This document shows, piece after piece, positions 9,501-20,300 of a stretch of DNA of 64,000 nt; positions within the stretch are counted from its first letter, which is position 1; the number at the start of each line of letters is the position of its first letter. Under the pieces are notes generated by a model. That model was not told the DNA's origin, ran no database searches, and saw only the letters and a list, made by a program, of their open reading frames with translations. The translations under genes were made by a program, and so were the position numbers. This DNA comes from Tubulanus polymorphus (Eukaryota > Nemertea > Palaeonemertea > Tubulaniformes > Tubulanidae), in NCBI RefSeq assembly GCF_964204645.1, contig NC_134030.1, positions 22,573,210-22,637,209 of the forward strand, in the 5' to 3' direction.

Positions 9501-12330
9501 TCTAAAGCACAAAAATTGAATTTTCTAGGCAAAAATCTTGATAATTTTCAGTCGCACTTTGAAACTGTCTGAGACTAAAAGCTCAACTACGTTGAGACCC
9601 CAAAAAGTGCCAATTTTGGCAAACAACAATGGCCGCGATTCGGCCATTTTGATTCTGATCAGGCCAATTTTTGGTTTGAAGGTAAACCAGGACTGAAAGT
9701 TGGCTTCATAGAATGGAAATCATACATTACCTGTTGTATTATTACTGGTTAAATATGAATATTTAGTCATTATTTGCGAGTAGAGTTTTCTGCCGTGTTC
9801 AGTTTGGAAAGTGTTGGCGCCGAGAGCCGCGACTTCATCTTCAAATTCCTTCAAAATTCATAAACCGTTGTTTTTTCATTTGGACTACTGAGATTCAAGC
9901 TTTAAAACAATCGGCTTTTAACAGCTTACCTTCGACGCCAGCATCTTACTATCGAACACAGTGCAATCGAATTCGCACGTCTTGACATTTTCTGAAATTT
10001 AAATGAAGAATTCATTTTTGCAAACTTAACTAGAATTCTTTGAAAACAAACTCCGGGCTCCAATTCAGCATTTGAAATTGGTTCATCTTCGATGTTTTAA
10101 CTAAAGTCAAACCCACACAACTGCGGAAGTGTGTCCATAGTAAAGTTAAACCCACCCATCTACTGTGGAACTGGGTCCAGTCATACTAAACCCACACATC
10201 TACTGTGGAACTGGGTCCAGTCATATTAAACCCACACATCTACTGTGGAACTGGGTCCAGTCATATTAAACCCACACATCTACTGTGGAACTGGATCTAG
10301 AGTTAAATCAAACCCACACAACTGTGGAACTGAGAGGTCAGATGGTTGGGGGCAGTTCTTACTCCTGGTTGGTGAGTTAGATAGGGGATGGGAGTGGGGC
10401 AGTAGTTACTCCTGGTTGGTGAGTTAGATAGGGGATGGGAGTGGGGCAGTAGTTACTCCTGGTTGGTGAGTCAGATAGGGGATGGGAGTGGGGCAGTACT
10501 TACTCCTGGTTGGTTTAACACCTTGTAATCTGTAATCATTAATTTCCCGATCTTTATCCGTCAGTAATTTGTATAATTCATTTTGTCGACGCGTCAATTC
10601 ACTGACCATTGATAGTAACGGGATCGTCATGTGATTCACCATCTATAAATAACACAAACATACTTTACACATATCAATCACAGATCAGGATCCAGTTCCA
10701 CAACCAGTTGGTGGATCCAGTTCCACAGTTCTGTACCCAGTTCCACAGCAGTTGGTGGATCCAGTTCCACAGCAGTTGGTGCATTCAGTTCCACAGTTCT
10801 GTACCCAGTTCCACAGCAGTTGGTGGATCCAGTTCCACAGCAGTTGGTGAATTCAGTTCCACAGTTCTGTACCCAGTTCCACAGTTGGTGGTTTAGATTT
10901 CACTTAACAGATAAAACATTGACGATGAACTCAAATTCTGAACTAAGAACATTTATTGAACTGGGTCTCAAACTTTGGAACTTGGTCCAGAACTGTGGAA
11001 CTGGATACAAAACTGTTTAACTGGGTCCAGAACTGTGGAACTGGATACAGAATTGTGGAATTTGGTACAGAACTGTGGAACTGGGTCCAGAACTGTGGAA
11101 CTGGATACAGAACTGTGGAACTAGGTCCAGAACTGTGGAACTGAAATCTGAACTCTTAACTGGATCCAGAACTGTTGAACTGACTTCAGAACTATGGAAC
11201 TGGGTCTTGGATGCAGTACTGTGGAACTGAGCTTAGAACTGTGGAAGTGGATATAAGTGCGGAAGTGGGTCCAGAACTGTGGAACTAAAATGATAAATTT
11301 CTCACGATGGACTGATCAGTTTTGGTGGCTCTAAATTTCCAGATGAACGGGAATCCGGCTAATTGAGACTCTACGGTTAAAACAGCTACTTCATCATCAT
11401 CCTCACTCGCCACAGAGCGCTGTTTAACATCTTCATCGGTTAATCCAGCCTCGATCTGACTCAATAATCGACCAATAGGAGCGTCTACGCTCGGGTTCAG
11501 CGTCTAAAAAAAGAAATCAGAGATAAAATATCTTACCGCTGAATCACAGCAGAGACAAAGTGATTATTTTCTTTTATGATGGATGCTTGAACTAAAAATG
11601 TTTCAGTAACGCAGTATTATGACCCCGTAAACACCTCCCTCCTCATACATTAACAGGGTGGCCACCTCAGGGAAATTTCTTTTCTTTAAAATAGTCGGGA
11701 ATTTTGTTAAGAAAGCTGTCAATCAGGAAAAGTTGTTGAGATTGTCGCATCGCTTGCAAAATCAAACACTTTCCATCGATGTCAAACACGTATTTGACTG
11801 TGTTAATTGATTGGATTCTTAACAGATCAAATCAACAACTGAAATGGCAGGGAAAAGTCTGGGGAAATGAAAGACAAATGAAAGTGGTCACCCTGATCTT
11901 TCTAATCCTTTCCGTCCAATTTTGCTGCACTTCCTATTTGTCCGAGTTATGGGTAAGGTTTATTGTACGGTATATATAAGGAATAAAAGCTATTGGGTGA
12001 TCTGTTTATGATTTCACAATCACTGATCGTATTAACGTACCTGTGATCTGTTTATGATTTCACAATCACTGATCGTATTAACGTACCTGTGATCTGTTTA
12101 TGATTTCACAATCACTGATCGTATTAACGTACCTTTGATCTGTTGATTATTTCGCAATCACTGATCGTCTCGAGCCATGAACTCGTTAAATCCGTCAATA
12201 AGACCTCGTAACAGCGATCTCTGAACAGATATTTCACGAGGTACGTGCATCCGTCTGCTAGTGTCATTTTAATCCACGGTCGAGATAACAGATCCGGTTT
12301 CCAACATCGACGCCATTCTATCTCTGACAT
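6517..12330 (-). CDS. NHEJ1: Non-homologous end-joining factor 1 (XLF/Cernunnos)
   Basis: Seven exons on the minus strand, in coding order: 12330-12133, 11503-11306, 10642-10522, 9991-9930, 9848-9731, 7283-7075, 6618-6517. Phases agree; the product is 335 aa (human 299). Residues 1-66 match the XLF head (RPWIKMTLADG, YEVLLTDLTSSW), residues 67-132 the rest of the head (GFPFIWKF parallels human PFYWNF), and 133-193 the long helix of the coiled-coil stalk (LSMVSELTRRQNELYKLLTD). The C-terminal part (about 233-302) is Ser/Pro/Thr-rich and disordered, and the last exon is Lys-rich, ending KKKRKLKL. Known role: nuclear double-strand-break repair with XRCC4-LIG4, aligning DNA ends. The end lacks a clear PRGLF-type Ku-binding motif. 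Intron 5 contains an antisense GPCR gene. Two minisatellites copy its splice sites (6606-6790, 11999-12136). AATAAA on the minus strand lies just past the stop. Confidence 0.92.
6606..6790. repeat. 29 bp minisatellite duplicating the NHEJ1 exon 7 splice acceptor
   Basis: About six 29-bp copies (starts at 6614, 6643 and onward). On the minus strand each copy reads CCTCTTTCGCAG followed by GCTGCTGAATTATTATT, so each repeats the polypyrimidine tract, the AG and the first bases of exon 7. The copy at 6606-6634 is the genuine junction. Because 29 is not a multiple of 3, use of an upstream copy would shift the frame. Confidence 0.88.
7284..8180. other. Non-coding part of NHEJ1 intron 5 upstream of the GPCR
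   Basis: AT-rich with no conserved coding segment that I recognise. Short open frames here (for example 7610-7804 and 7919-8104) have no recognisable motif. The 5' end of the GPCR transcript presumably lies here. Confidence 0.4.
8181..9131 (+). CDS. Orphan class A (rhodopsin-like) G-protein-coupled receptor, intronless
   Basis: A 316-aa uninterrupted frame with seven hydrophobic segments. Class A landmarks: GN in TM1 (Asn47), LSLSD in TM2 (Asp75), Cys109 at the start of TM3 with a likely disulfide to Cys185 in loop 2, ERA (133-135) in place of DRY, a basic third loop (KTTKSKR), FTLP in TM6 where CWxP is usual, and NFYIY (290-294) in place of NPxxY. Asn2 (NST) and Asn23 (NKS) could be glycosylated. 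It lies wholly inside NHEJ1 intron 5 on the opposite strand. The ligand is unknown. The divergent motifs and single exon resemble the large lineage-expanded invertebrate peptide/orphan receptor groups; that grouping is inference. A shift in start codon by a few residues is possible. Confidence 0.85.
   Translation: MNSTQMPIGRTFHSNTLIMALANKSGIYRTVLLVCLPVVFMLGAFGNAATFLIMISRRFRGLSYANYLIVLSLSDLTVCVSYTLIPFLQFVLLHVGDTPIFIINSLISCQIYGFIVTLPVANSAWFIVAISLERAAVVLFPVTSRLICTPRFARFTTLIVVTTNALILYLTPVLSIYFFDQSFGCYYKIIDRMTYFVVFIIHVVVLPLSLILASNSVIIIQLFRGSKIVSSDQKTTKSKRTTIMLVTVSLTFAIFTLPSTITIFTEMSLEQREFLFEIFNQFIMCNYVVNFYIYLLLGREIREYFCMKMRCRILVR
9132..9730. other. NHEJ1 intron 5 remainder, no gene seen
   Basis: I see no exon, RNA gene or clear repeat, apart from a recurring AGGCCAATTTT-like motif near 9640-9675. 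The GPCR 3' end presumably lies here. Confidence 0.4.
10100..10325. repeat. 40 bp minisatellite (NHEJ1 intron 3)
   Basis: Units of 40 bp (TACTGTGGAA at 10161, 10201 and 10241) containing CTGTGGAACTGGGTCCAG, the same core as the termini of foldback family C. The flanking copies are degenerate. Confidence 0.85.
10345..10510. repeat. 47 bp minisatellite next to the NHEJ1 exon 3 donor
   Basis: About 3.5 copies of a G-rich unit with AGTTACTCCTGGTTGGTGAG and GATAGGGGATGGGAGTGGGG (AGTAGTTACT at 10401, then AGT at 10448). It ends about 12 bp from the exon 3 boundary. The unit begins with the TACTCCTGGTTGGT that also abuts the donor. Confidence 0.8.
10685..11290. repeat. Family-C-derived minisatellites in both orientations (NHEJ1 intron 2)
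   Basis: 10685-10890 repeats CCAGTTCCACAG with GTTGGTGGATC spacers. 10955-11290 carries the complementary orientation, CAGAACTGTGGAACTGG, in about 20-bp steps. Together they form a large imperfect inverted repeat. Open frames across the region are repeat artefacts. Confidence 0.85.
11640..11890. repeat. Dispersed repeat, also at about 43870-44010 and 49090-49170
   Basis: Shares GACTGTGTTAATTGATTGGA, TTCTTARCAGATCAA and CAGGGAAAA with dynein introns 10 and 18. I see no terminal repeats or coding content, so its class is unknown. Confidence 0.55.
11999..12136. repeat. 46 bp minisatellite duplicating the NHEJ1 exon 1 donor region
   Basis: Three exact-spaced copies (GATCTG at 11999, 12045, 12091) and the genuine exon 1 junction at 12137. 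On the minus strand each copy reproduces the last ~35 nt of exon 1 in degenerate form plus the donor GTACGT. This parallels the acceptor minisatellite at the other end of the same gene. Confidence 0.85.
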
Positions 12331-12610
12331 GACTCCTGCAAATATTCTTAGAATAGAGAAGTCATGACTCCAGAGTCCTGCAAATATTCATTATTATTTC
12401 ATGAGAAGCTGAGAAGTCATGATTTCCATTACAACAGGTCTGACACGCAAAGAAGTCATGACTAGGAGTCATGTCCAAAGGGCTTATCTACAATAAATTC
12501 AGACTTAAGTAGAGATGTCATGACTCTAAATGGGAGTCTTCAGATAATCAATTAATGAGATAACTGAAGTCATGACTACAATTAATCTCCCCATCCACTC
12601 ACTGAACTGA

Positions 12611-12800
12611 GTTTCAAGTTTCAAGTTTCAAGTTTGTTTATTCATTATAATCACATGACATGATCGTCAATGAACAGCGGATTAGAAGAAAACAATATAA
12701 TACATATATACAATACTAGGATTACAAAAATATTTACAGGAAAGAGTTCATAGGACATAGCGCACTGTACAATATAAGTCAAGCATGATGATAGTAGTTA
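12611..12800 (-). mobile_element. 3' end of a non-LTR retroelement with (ACTTGAA)n tail
   Basis: On the minus strand an AT-rich 3' UTR-like segment ends AATGAATAAACAAACTTGAA and continues with ACTTGAAACTTGAAAC heptamers. A polyadenylation-like AATAAA followed by a short tandem tail is typical of LINE or SINE 3' ends. No coding part is present. The 5' limit is unclear. Confidence 0.5.
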
Positions 12801-12935
12801 GTTACCTAGGCCTAATCGTTGGTGGTAAGCTTTTCATGATCGGATGAGCTTATACCAATCTTCGAGCTTATACTTGTGGTTTGTGAAAATATCCGATCGT
12901 GAAAACAGCTAAACCACTGACAGGTTACTGACTAA
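12790..12935. repeat. Short dispersed repeat, copy 1 (copy 2 at 14497-14625)
   Basis: Shares GTTAGTTACCTA, AATCGTTGGTGGTAAGCTTTT, TTGTGAAAATATCCGA and CAGGTTACTGACTA in the same order with 14497-14625. The ends (GTTAGTTACCT and AGGTTACTGAC) are loosely inverted, which suggests a small MITE. Copy 1 carries about 20 extra bases. Confidence 0.6.
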
Positions 12936-14067
12936 TGCAAAACCTGGATGCAAAATGACAAAGTCAAAGGGTTCGTCAAATAAATTGAGGAGTCAGTCCA
13001 GAGTCCAGTCAAACATGTCAAAATAAGAAATTAGGCAAACCGACTTGTATTTTAGGGCCTTTGATTTATGTCCATTCGCTCTTAAGACACTCGCGGAAAT
13101 ATTTTCATGATATTTTTTTATTGGAAGAAAAGTAAGTAGAAGATTACTCACCTGACACGAAATAGACCCCAAAATTAAAGGAGAGATCGGTGCCGGTATT
13201 TCAGTTGTTTTATTGACAGAAACTCAATTAAATGCATTAATTTGGGTAATGTTTTCGAGCATCCACGAAAACTGTATACATTATAATTTGCTATAAATCG
13301 TATACACGCTAAATGCTTTTTAGAATCAATAAACTTTATTTTGGTTGAAGTAACTTCCGCATATTTAAGTTCGATTCCCGATTTATTGACAATTGCCAGT
13401 TGCCGATTGTTGCAGCGGTCAATGGTGTTCAAAGAAAAATAACGTCATTCAGTAAATTATTGCCGCCGCACTTTTGCCATAGCAGTCCAATGCCACCGGA
13501 TTAGTGTCAATCATTTATTGGAAAAAATACGACCAGTGAATGGGAGGCTTTTCATTCAAAACGCTAAGAAAGCCTGGGCAGACAAATTCGAAATGTCTGC
13601 ATGCAAACCAAGATGAAATTTGGTCAACCTTCCGAACAATGACCAAACAACAGTCTAAGGCGAAAGACCGCAGTCATCAAAAATCTTCTTAATAATCAAC
13701 AACCAGGGCCCATAAACATGGGGCTGACCGTACTCCGGGACTTAGTTTGTGTTACGAGCGTGAATAGACTCAATTGAACTGGCGTATAGTGAATTCCCTG
13801 AGATAATACCCACCCACGATCATTCGACTGTGACCATGTGAAATCTAACACACAATCGCTATGTATTACGACATAGGCTACTGAATGAAACATAATGTGA
13901 TTCATACCTTCTACAGCCAAATCTCCAATAGTTTACCACCTAGATTGCAAACCAACCTCCTTGCAGAATGAATCTTTCAGGGTCGGTTTTGGTTTATTAA
14001 TGAGAAATATTGTAACTAGGCATACTTTCAATATTATGGAAAATGTTCAAAACATGTTATTTTTTAA
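12936..14067. other. Unassigned intergenic region
   Basis: No exon or repeat that I can support. Minus-strand open frames at 13175-13432 and 13696-13920 have no recognisable motif and no splice partners. Confidence 0.4.
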
Positions 14068-14394
14068 TCAGATGTATTTGCCTTTATCCATCGCTTCCTC
14101 GACGGATTTCTTCCCAAGATTCTGATAAAATGGCCACCTAGCTGTCCTTGATGTAGACTTCAGGTGCTCATTTTTATGCGACTGTTTGAGTTTGATGACT
14201 CCTGACGTGAACAATCTACGCGCAGTGTCATTTGAACTTCTAGACATTCCCTGAGATGTTACTCTCTCATTCGACCACACCCTAAAGTCTAGCAATTGAA
14301 ATTCGGATACATTTGCCTAGATCTGTCCTCGTGGTGTGAGCTTCAAGTCCCTCTCAGGCATCGGTTTTAGTGGTTGTTGAATTTGAGCAGCCAT
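14068..14394 (-). pseudogene. Unrecognised small ORF with an internal in-frame TAG
   Basis: From ATG at 14394 the frame encodes about 25 residues (MAAQIQQPLKPMPERDLKLT and onward), then TAG. It continues in the same frame without further stops for about 85 residues to a TGA at 14068-14070, with charged and aromatic composition (TARWPFYQNLGKKSVEEAMD). The persistence of one frame across the stop suggests either a recently broken retrocopy or a small gene with a missed intron. I do not recognise the family. Confidence 0.35.
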
Positions 14395-14496
14395 AATTAA
14401 GTTAATTTGATATCCTGAACTATCGATATTTTCCTTTTCGATTTTGTTTATGTTGCTAATTCTTTTTTTTCGTCAAGGCTTTTGTGGTTGGATAGG

Positions 14497-14625
14497 CCTA
14501 GTTAGTTACCTAATCGTTGGTGGTAAGCTTTTTTTTAATAGTCGGATGGGCATATGTGGTTTGTGAAAATATCCGACCGTGAAACTAAACCACAGTCAGG
14601 TTACTGACTAGGGTAGGCCTACCTT
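14497..14625. repeat. Short dispersed repeat, copy 2
   Basis: Second copy of the 12790-12935 repeat, with the same block order and a shorter centre. Confidence 0.6.
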
Positions 14626-15230
14626 TCCTGCTTGCCTTACTTTTTCCCGTTACCGGTGACGTACAATTAACAAGCCCTGAGAGGATAACCTAATTCTTTC
14701 TAACATTTATTACCCGATGATTGTATCACTGCTATCTTTCAGTGGGCCAACGAGTTGTTGTTTGTGAAATCTTGATTTGAACATAATTTGTATTTTGAAT
14801 TTTTTCAACTATTAACTTTGACGTGGAGAAAGTTTTAAAAAAACAGAACAATCTACTGTTCGGATAATTATCATTTAATCATCTAGCTCTACCGCTGAAA
14901 ATGGATCCAATATGATTTATAGTATTAGGATACCGGTACAAGACACGAACGACGTAAATTAAGCAAGATAAGTAACTGTATGTACAAATACGGGTTGAGT
15001 ACATCGATTAGTTTATGTATTCGCCACAGTATTTTGGGGCAGCACTAGACGATTGAGATTTGACAGAGCTGTGGCATGCGAGCAGGAAATTCATCCGCGA
15101 TCCTTTTATCTGACCCTCACAATTAGATATTAGTCAATAACCGTAGGTCGTAAATCTAATTTGTATTTAAAATAAACATTAAAACATCGATCAAAGCGGG
15201 TTTTCAACTGACGTGGACTGAAAATCAATT
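14626..15230. other. Unassigned intergenic region
   Basis: No gene, RNA or repeat that I can support. Confidence 0.4.
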
Positions 15231-15419
15231 CCGTTCAATAAAATATCTACATTTTGGATTGCATTTGATCGTAGCTCCGGGCGGAATTTCTCCACAATCG
15301 TTCAATCGAGTACTAGTCTTTGACACGATCAGATGGCGTTTTCTCGAGCTCTTCGACTTTTGCTGTGTTTCCTGGCGATCTTGTGGCGCGGAGTATTTCG
15401 GAGTGGTGGCGTGGCGCCG

Positions 15420-15530
15420 GTGGCAGTGGATGGAGTTATGTGTGCGGTGGATGGAGTTGTGTGCGCGGTGTGTGCAAGCGGAGTGGATGGAGTCGTGTGC
15501 GCGGTGTGTGCAAGAGGAGTGAATGAAGTT
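15420..15530. repeat. Degenerate GT/GA-rich tandem repeat
   Basis: Repeats of GGATGGAGT(T/C)(A/G)TGTGYGCGGTG in about 20-35 bp steps. It creates open frames in all three plus frames and one minus frame, which I treat as artefacts. The GC-rich DNA at 15250-15420 could hold a minus-strand exon, but nothing in it is recognisable. Confidence 0.55.
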
Positions 15531-15825
15531 CATATGTGTCGTATGAATGTGTGGTATATTTTATATCTTATTTTTTTCATTATTTTTCTATATTATTTTT
15601 GTTTTTTCATTTTTTTTTTCTTTCATTACATTCGTCCCTCGCCCCCACCCTCTCAATCTCAGGGTTTCAACTGGCAGCCGCGGAGTTGGAGTTCTCTAAT
15701 GTGGTTTTTGTTCCAGCTAGTGGTGGAATGCTGGTGATGCGGATGTTACTACGGGGTACCTGCGATCAGAATAAGATGGGGGCGGTAGCAATCTTCGACT
15801 TAGGGGGCTGTTGGATCTTTAGGTC

Positions 15826-16105
15826 CCCAGTTTGGTCCATTCTAGTCTGAATCTGCTGGTTCATTGCCTAAGGCTACCCATTGGCATCTTGCTGATGGGC
15901 TCCCCGTTCACCCAGTTTTTCCTCTGTCATCTGGGTGTTGGTTGTCTTAGGTGGTGTGCTCAATTCTCAATTGGGTCCCCAGTTTGGTCCATTCTAGTCT
16001 GAATCGGCTGGTTTCTTCGCCTAAGGCTACCCATTGGCATCTTGCTGATTGGGCTCCCCGTTCACCCAGTTTTTCTCTCATCTGGGTGCCGGTTGTCTTT
16101 TGGAG
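15826..16105. repeat. Tandem duplication, two copies of ~140 bp
   Basis: GTCCCCAGTTTGGTCCATTC occurs near 15825 and 15967. In both copies it is followed by CTAAGGCTACCCATTGGCAT, CTCCCCGTTCACCCAGTTTT and TGGTTGTCTT. The second copy is slightly diverged. No coding role seen. Confidence 0.8.
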
Positions 16106-17355
16106 TTGATGCTTGAAGATCGGATATCCCCCAAAGCCGAAGTTGTTTGTCGCTTCCCGTCTTACTCTGATTGCGGGTCCTCCGTAGTAACACCCGTGTC
16201 ATCAGCACCCCACCGCTAGCTGGGATGAGGCCACGTTACAGAACTCCGACTCTGCCGCTGCCAGTTGGAACCCTGAGAACTAAGACTTTGCTGTTATCAG
16301 CCAGAAGTTCTGTGCTGACTTCTTTCTCTTTCTCAGCTTAGATCAAATATGATGTAAAGCCGTTAAAATTATGTATTACCAGCGTCTATATGGTTGTACT
16401 TCAATTTAAGCCGTAAAACTCTGGAAATTTAAGTTTTCATCCAAGGTTCTTTCCCCTTCCATCATAATCTTTCCCAGTTTTTCTTGTCGCAGCAGATGAT
16501 AAATGTCTATAATGTATTTGTAAACTCTGTTATCTCGAACATCTTTTGTGTAGGGTAACTCCACGTAATTTCGGAAGACCACGTAATTTCGGAAGTTTTC
16601 TTCTACGGCCTCTCAGCAGTCGCGTAGAGGGAATACCTATTCGGACGAGCTTAAATTTGAAAAAGGGGAGGTAGGTTGGTATTTCCTGGGAATTCCACGG
16701 AAATCCGCGCCGTTTTGATGACGTAGTACGCATTTCTTCCCGGCACACGAAACCAGCGAAGCAGGAGATAAAAATCGGTCATGTAAGTACATTATTGATT
16801 GCCCCATTTTTACGGCATTTCGCGGCCAGCTGTTATGTAAACACTACTAAGAAGTTCTAGGAAGTAAAAAGTTTGTTTATAAACATTCATTCGCTATTGG
16901 AATACGGTCATTGATGAAATATCAGCGATTTTTAGAAACTCGCTCGCCTACACATAATTTCGGATATCGTATACCCGGTTATTCTGGCTCGTTCACGTAA
17001 TTTCGGAAGTTCCGAATTTATGTATAGATGGTATTTGTGTGTGTTTTCTCGGTAGTCTATCATCAAACAGGCCTTTTTCTGAGATAACTGTCACAAAAGA
17101 GTGCATACTGAAAACAAATGCAAATTGATTCATCATTTTAGCCCCAGAGCCTAGGCCTATAACCTAGTCTCCATAACACAGTTATCAGTAGGCCTAAATT
17201 ATGAAAATGCCATTCTGAGATCAGGTTGTAACTAATAACATGTGATGATATTTACTAAGGAAAATAATTAAGGCTTATTTATAAAAGAAAATGAATTCAT
17301 TTTATTATTATTTTTATAATCAACATGATATTTACAATGTTTTTTATTTTTAAGT

Positions 17356-20300
17356 ATGTCAAAAGTGTATCGGCGTTGGACAGAAGTGCAAATGGGTGAA
17401 GCTGTTGAGGCTGTTCAGAATGGGATGTCAATATTATCGGCAGCAAAAAACTTTGGCGTACCAAAATCAACATTACATGACCGAATAAGTGGGAAAATTC
17501 CTGCAGGAAGGAAACTAGGTCGACCGACGAATCTGTCTGAGGCAGATGAATCAAAACTTGCGGATTTCGCGAAAAACCGTGCAGACCTCGGTTACGGTTT
17601 TTCAAAGGGAAATCTATTGAAATATGCGGGTGATCTCGCCTTAAAAAGGGGGACACCATTTAAACAGGTAGGCCAACGATTTTCACTAAAAGGTTGTTGT
17701 TTATCCCTTATAATTAATACTGGTATATATATTTTACTTTTAGATTATCCCGAGTGACCAGTTCTGGGCTGGCTTTAAAACTAGAAACCCCACTGTTGCA
17801 CTCCGAAAGCCAGAGGGCACTGCGGCAATCCGACATCAGTGCATGAATGTTAAGAAGGTTGGAATGTTCTTTAGATCGGCCACAAAAGTATTGCTAAATG
17901 CTCAACCGATGCATATTTGGAATCTCGATGAAACTGGCGTTCAGTTTTCTCATGTCCCCGGAAAAATTGTTGCACGGTAGGCTTTGAACTAAATTAGCCT
18001 ATCATTTAAATACTTCAACTGTTGGTCTATAAATAGCCCTTATCAAACCCAAGTTATTAAGCCCAGCAATATTCTAATGAGTTGTTGAAGTATTTTTAAT
18101 TTCCGACTATCAGCAATCATCCAGATACAGAAACTCAATACCACAGTCATAAAACAACAGATTTAGGAATGAACGTTATAACGATGAAAATTTTATTTTC
18201 AAAACTCTTATTTACAGAAAAGGGAGCAAGTATGTTCAATCTCGAATCAGCGGCAATCGCGAAACAGTTACGATCATGGCATGTGGAAATGCTGCTGGGC
18301 AGATGCTGGCCCCTAACGTTATTTTTAAGGGCAAGACGGCAGCATCATTACTCTCAGTTGACACAATGAACGCACCGGCAGGTACGACAGTTTCTGTATC
18401 GGAGAGTGGTTGGACGAAACAGGTAATTAGTTGTCAGTCACATTTTGAATCAGGCTCCTGAAGTGAAAAGCATTGTCAAATTTCATGTATTCATGATTTC
18501 AACAGGGAATTGCAACGATTTGGTTTAAGAAAAATTTTTTACCTGCTATTGGAGCGGCTCGTCCACAGATTTTGATATCCGATGGACATAACAGCCACAA
18601 TTTTCTTGAATTGGTCGAGCTGGCAAGAGAAAATGGAGTAACACTGTTAGAATTACCAGAACATACCTCACATTGGTTGCAACCTTTAGATCGGTAAACA
18701 CACTTCTTACAGATTTTATTAAAGAATACATCTTCCAATGAAATTAGACCTCAACTGACTAATTAATGTTTCACTTTCTTTGAAGATCATGCTTTAAGAC
18801 ATTGAAAGCATCATGGAATCGCCTATGTTTGAATTTTCATAACGAAAATCCGGGACGTATAGTGAACAAAAGTTGTTTCTTTGAGATCTTCAGACCAACA
18901 TGGCTCAGTATAACCCCGGAGAACCTTATAAATGGTTTTCGAGCATGTGGTCTTTTTCCATTCAATCCCGAGATCATTCCCAAGGAAGCTTTTTTACCAT
19001 CAAGCACAAGAGTTGCTGATGTGGTGAGTTACTGAATAATAAGTAACCCGTATTGCCCTTAATTGAGGTTAACTGTACCTACATGTTTTTTTTTATAATG
19101 GGTTATAGGTATCAGATCCTACAATTGAAACGATGCAAGATCCATTTTCAGGATTATCGAAGGTATTTTTCTCGTAAAACTTGCACAAAAATCTAAAATA
19201 TATCTAAGAGAACCTAGTTCCATATATATTATCAAATGTAAAGATGAAAAAAAAAAATTTTCTTCACATTACTTTTTACTTAGGAATCTGCATCTAATGT
19301 ATTGACAACAGTTGAAAAACCATTTCGTGAGGTGTGAATAGTGATTTAATTTCACTTCAACTTTTTTATGATTAATTTAATTTGTTTAGATTGTTTTTGG
19401 ACTAATGACCTGTTCGAGTGTTTGTTGCATTGTGTGTTACAGTTTCTAACCTTTTTCATGATCATTGATTTTTTCAGTCTCTCAAGTCCAAGCACAATAT
19501 ATCCTTTTCAAAATGATAATTGCAGATTTTATTGATGATTTCAAATGGATGAGATATTTTAATTTGTGAATTGTTTTATAATCTTCTCAATCAGTGGTTG
19601 ACCATATTATTTTGTAGACACTGCCTATAACTATCGATGGTCATTCCATTGCCTTAAAGGCAATGGAATCAGCCATTTCCTCGGAAATGAAGAAAAAATT
19701 TGAAGAACGATACACCGAAGGCTGTGACTTGACTAATGATGCACTGTATTCAGCATGGAAAATTTTGAAAACTAAATCATCAGCTGAAGTTATCGATAGC
19801 TTCCCGATCGAAAATAACTCATCCCCAGGTAAGAGTTAAGATCATTTTTAAAATAATGATAATACTTATTCGCCATGTAAATATGCAGTATAAATAATAT
19901 ATAATTACAAACAAATTGCATATACTTACTGATTAATTTTGATGTACTTAGCTGATCCCGACAATGATGTGCTGGATTATCCCGTACTGATGCCAACTGA
20001 AAAGAAAAGAAAACGCGATGATAAGCGTTATTTCATTCTAACTGCGGATGATGCATATGCAAATGCGGTTTCAAAACAGAAGTTGAAAGAACAAAAAGAA
20101 AAGGAAAAACTAGAAAGAAGGAAAAAGAAATGTTTGACAACGGTAAGTTTAAGAACAGTTCTACGATTCATATCAAACGGTGAAAAACACACATCATAAA
20201 GAAATTAATTCAATAATTAATAAAAACTCTTGCAGGCTTCAACAAGACCACAAAATGGAACTTGCTCCATTAATCCTGTAAGTTGAAAAAGATCTCTTGA

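Noticed and set aside
13175-13920. Minus-strand frames of 85 and 74 codons
   Set aside because: No family resemblance, splice partners or coding-like composition.
15225-15737. Overlapping frames of 68-134 codons on both strands
   Set aside because: Arise from a degenerate GT/GA tandem repeat; no motif and no splice partners, though a GC-rich exon cannot be fully excluded.
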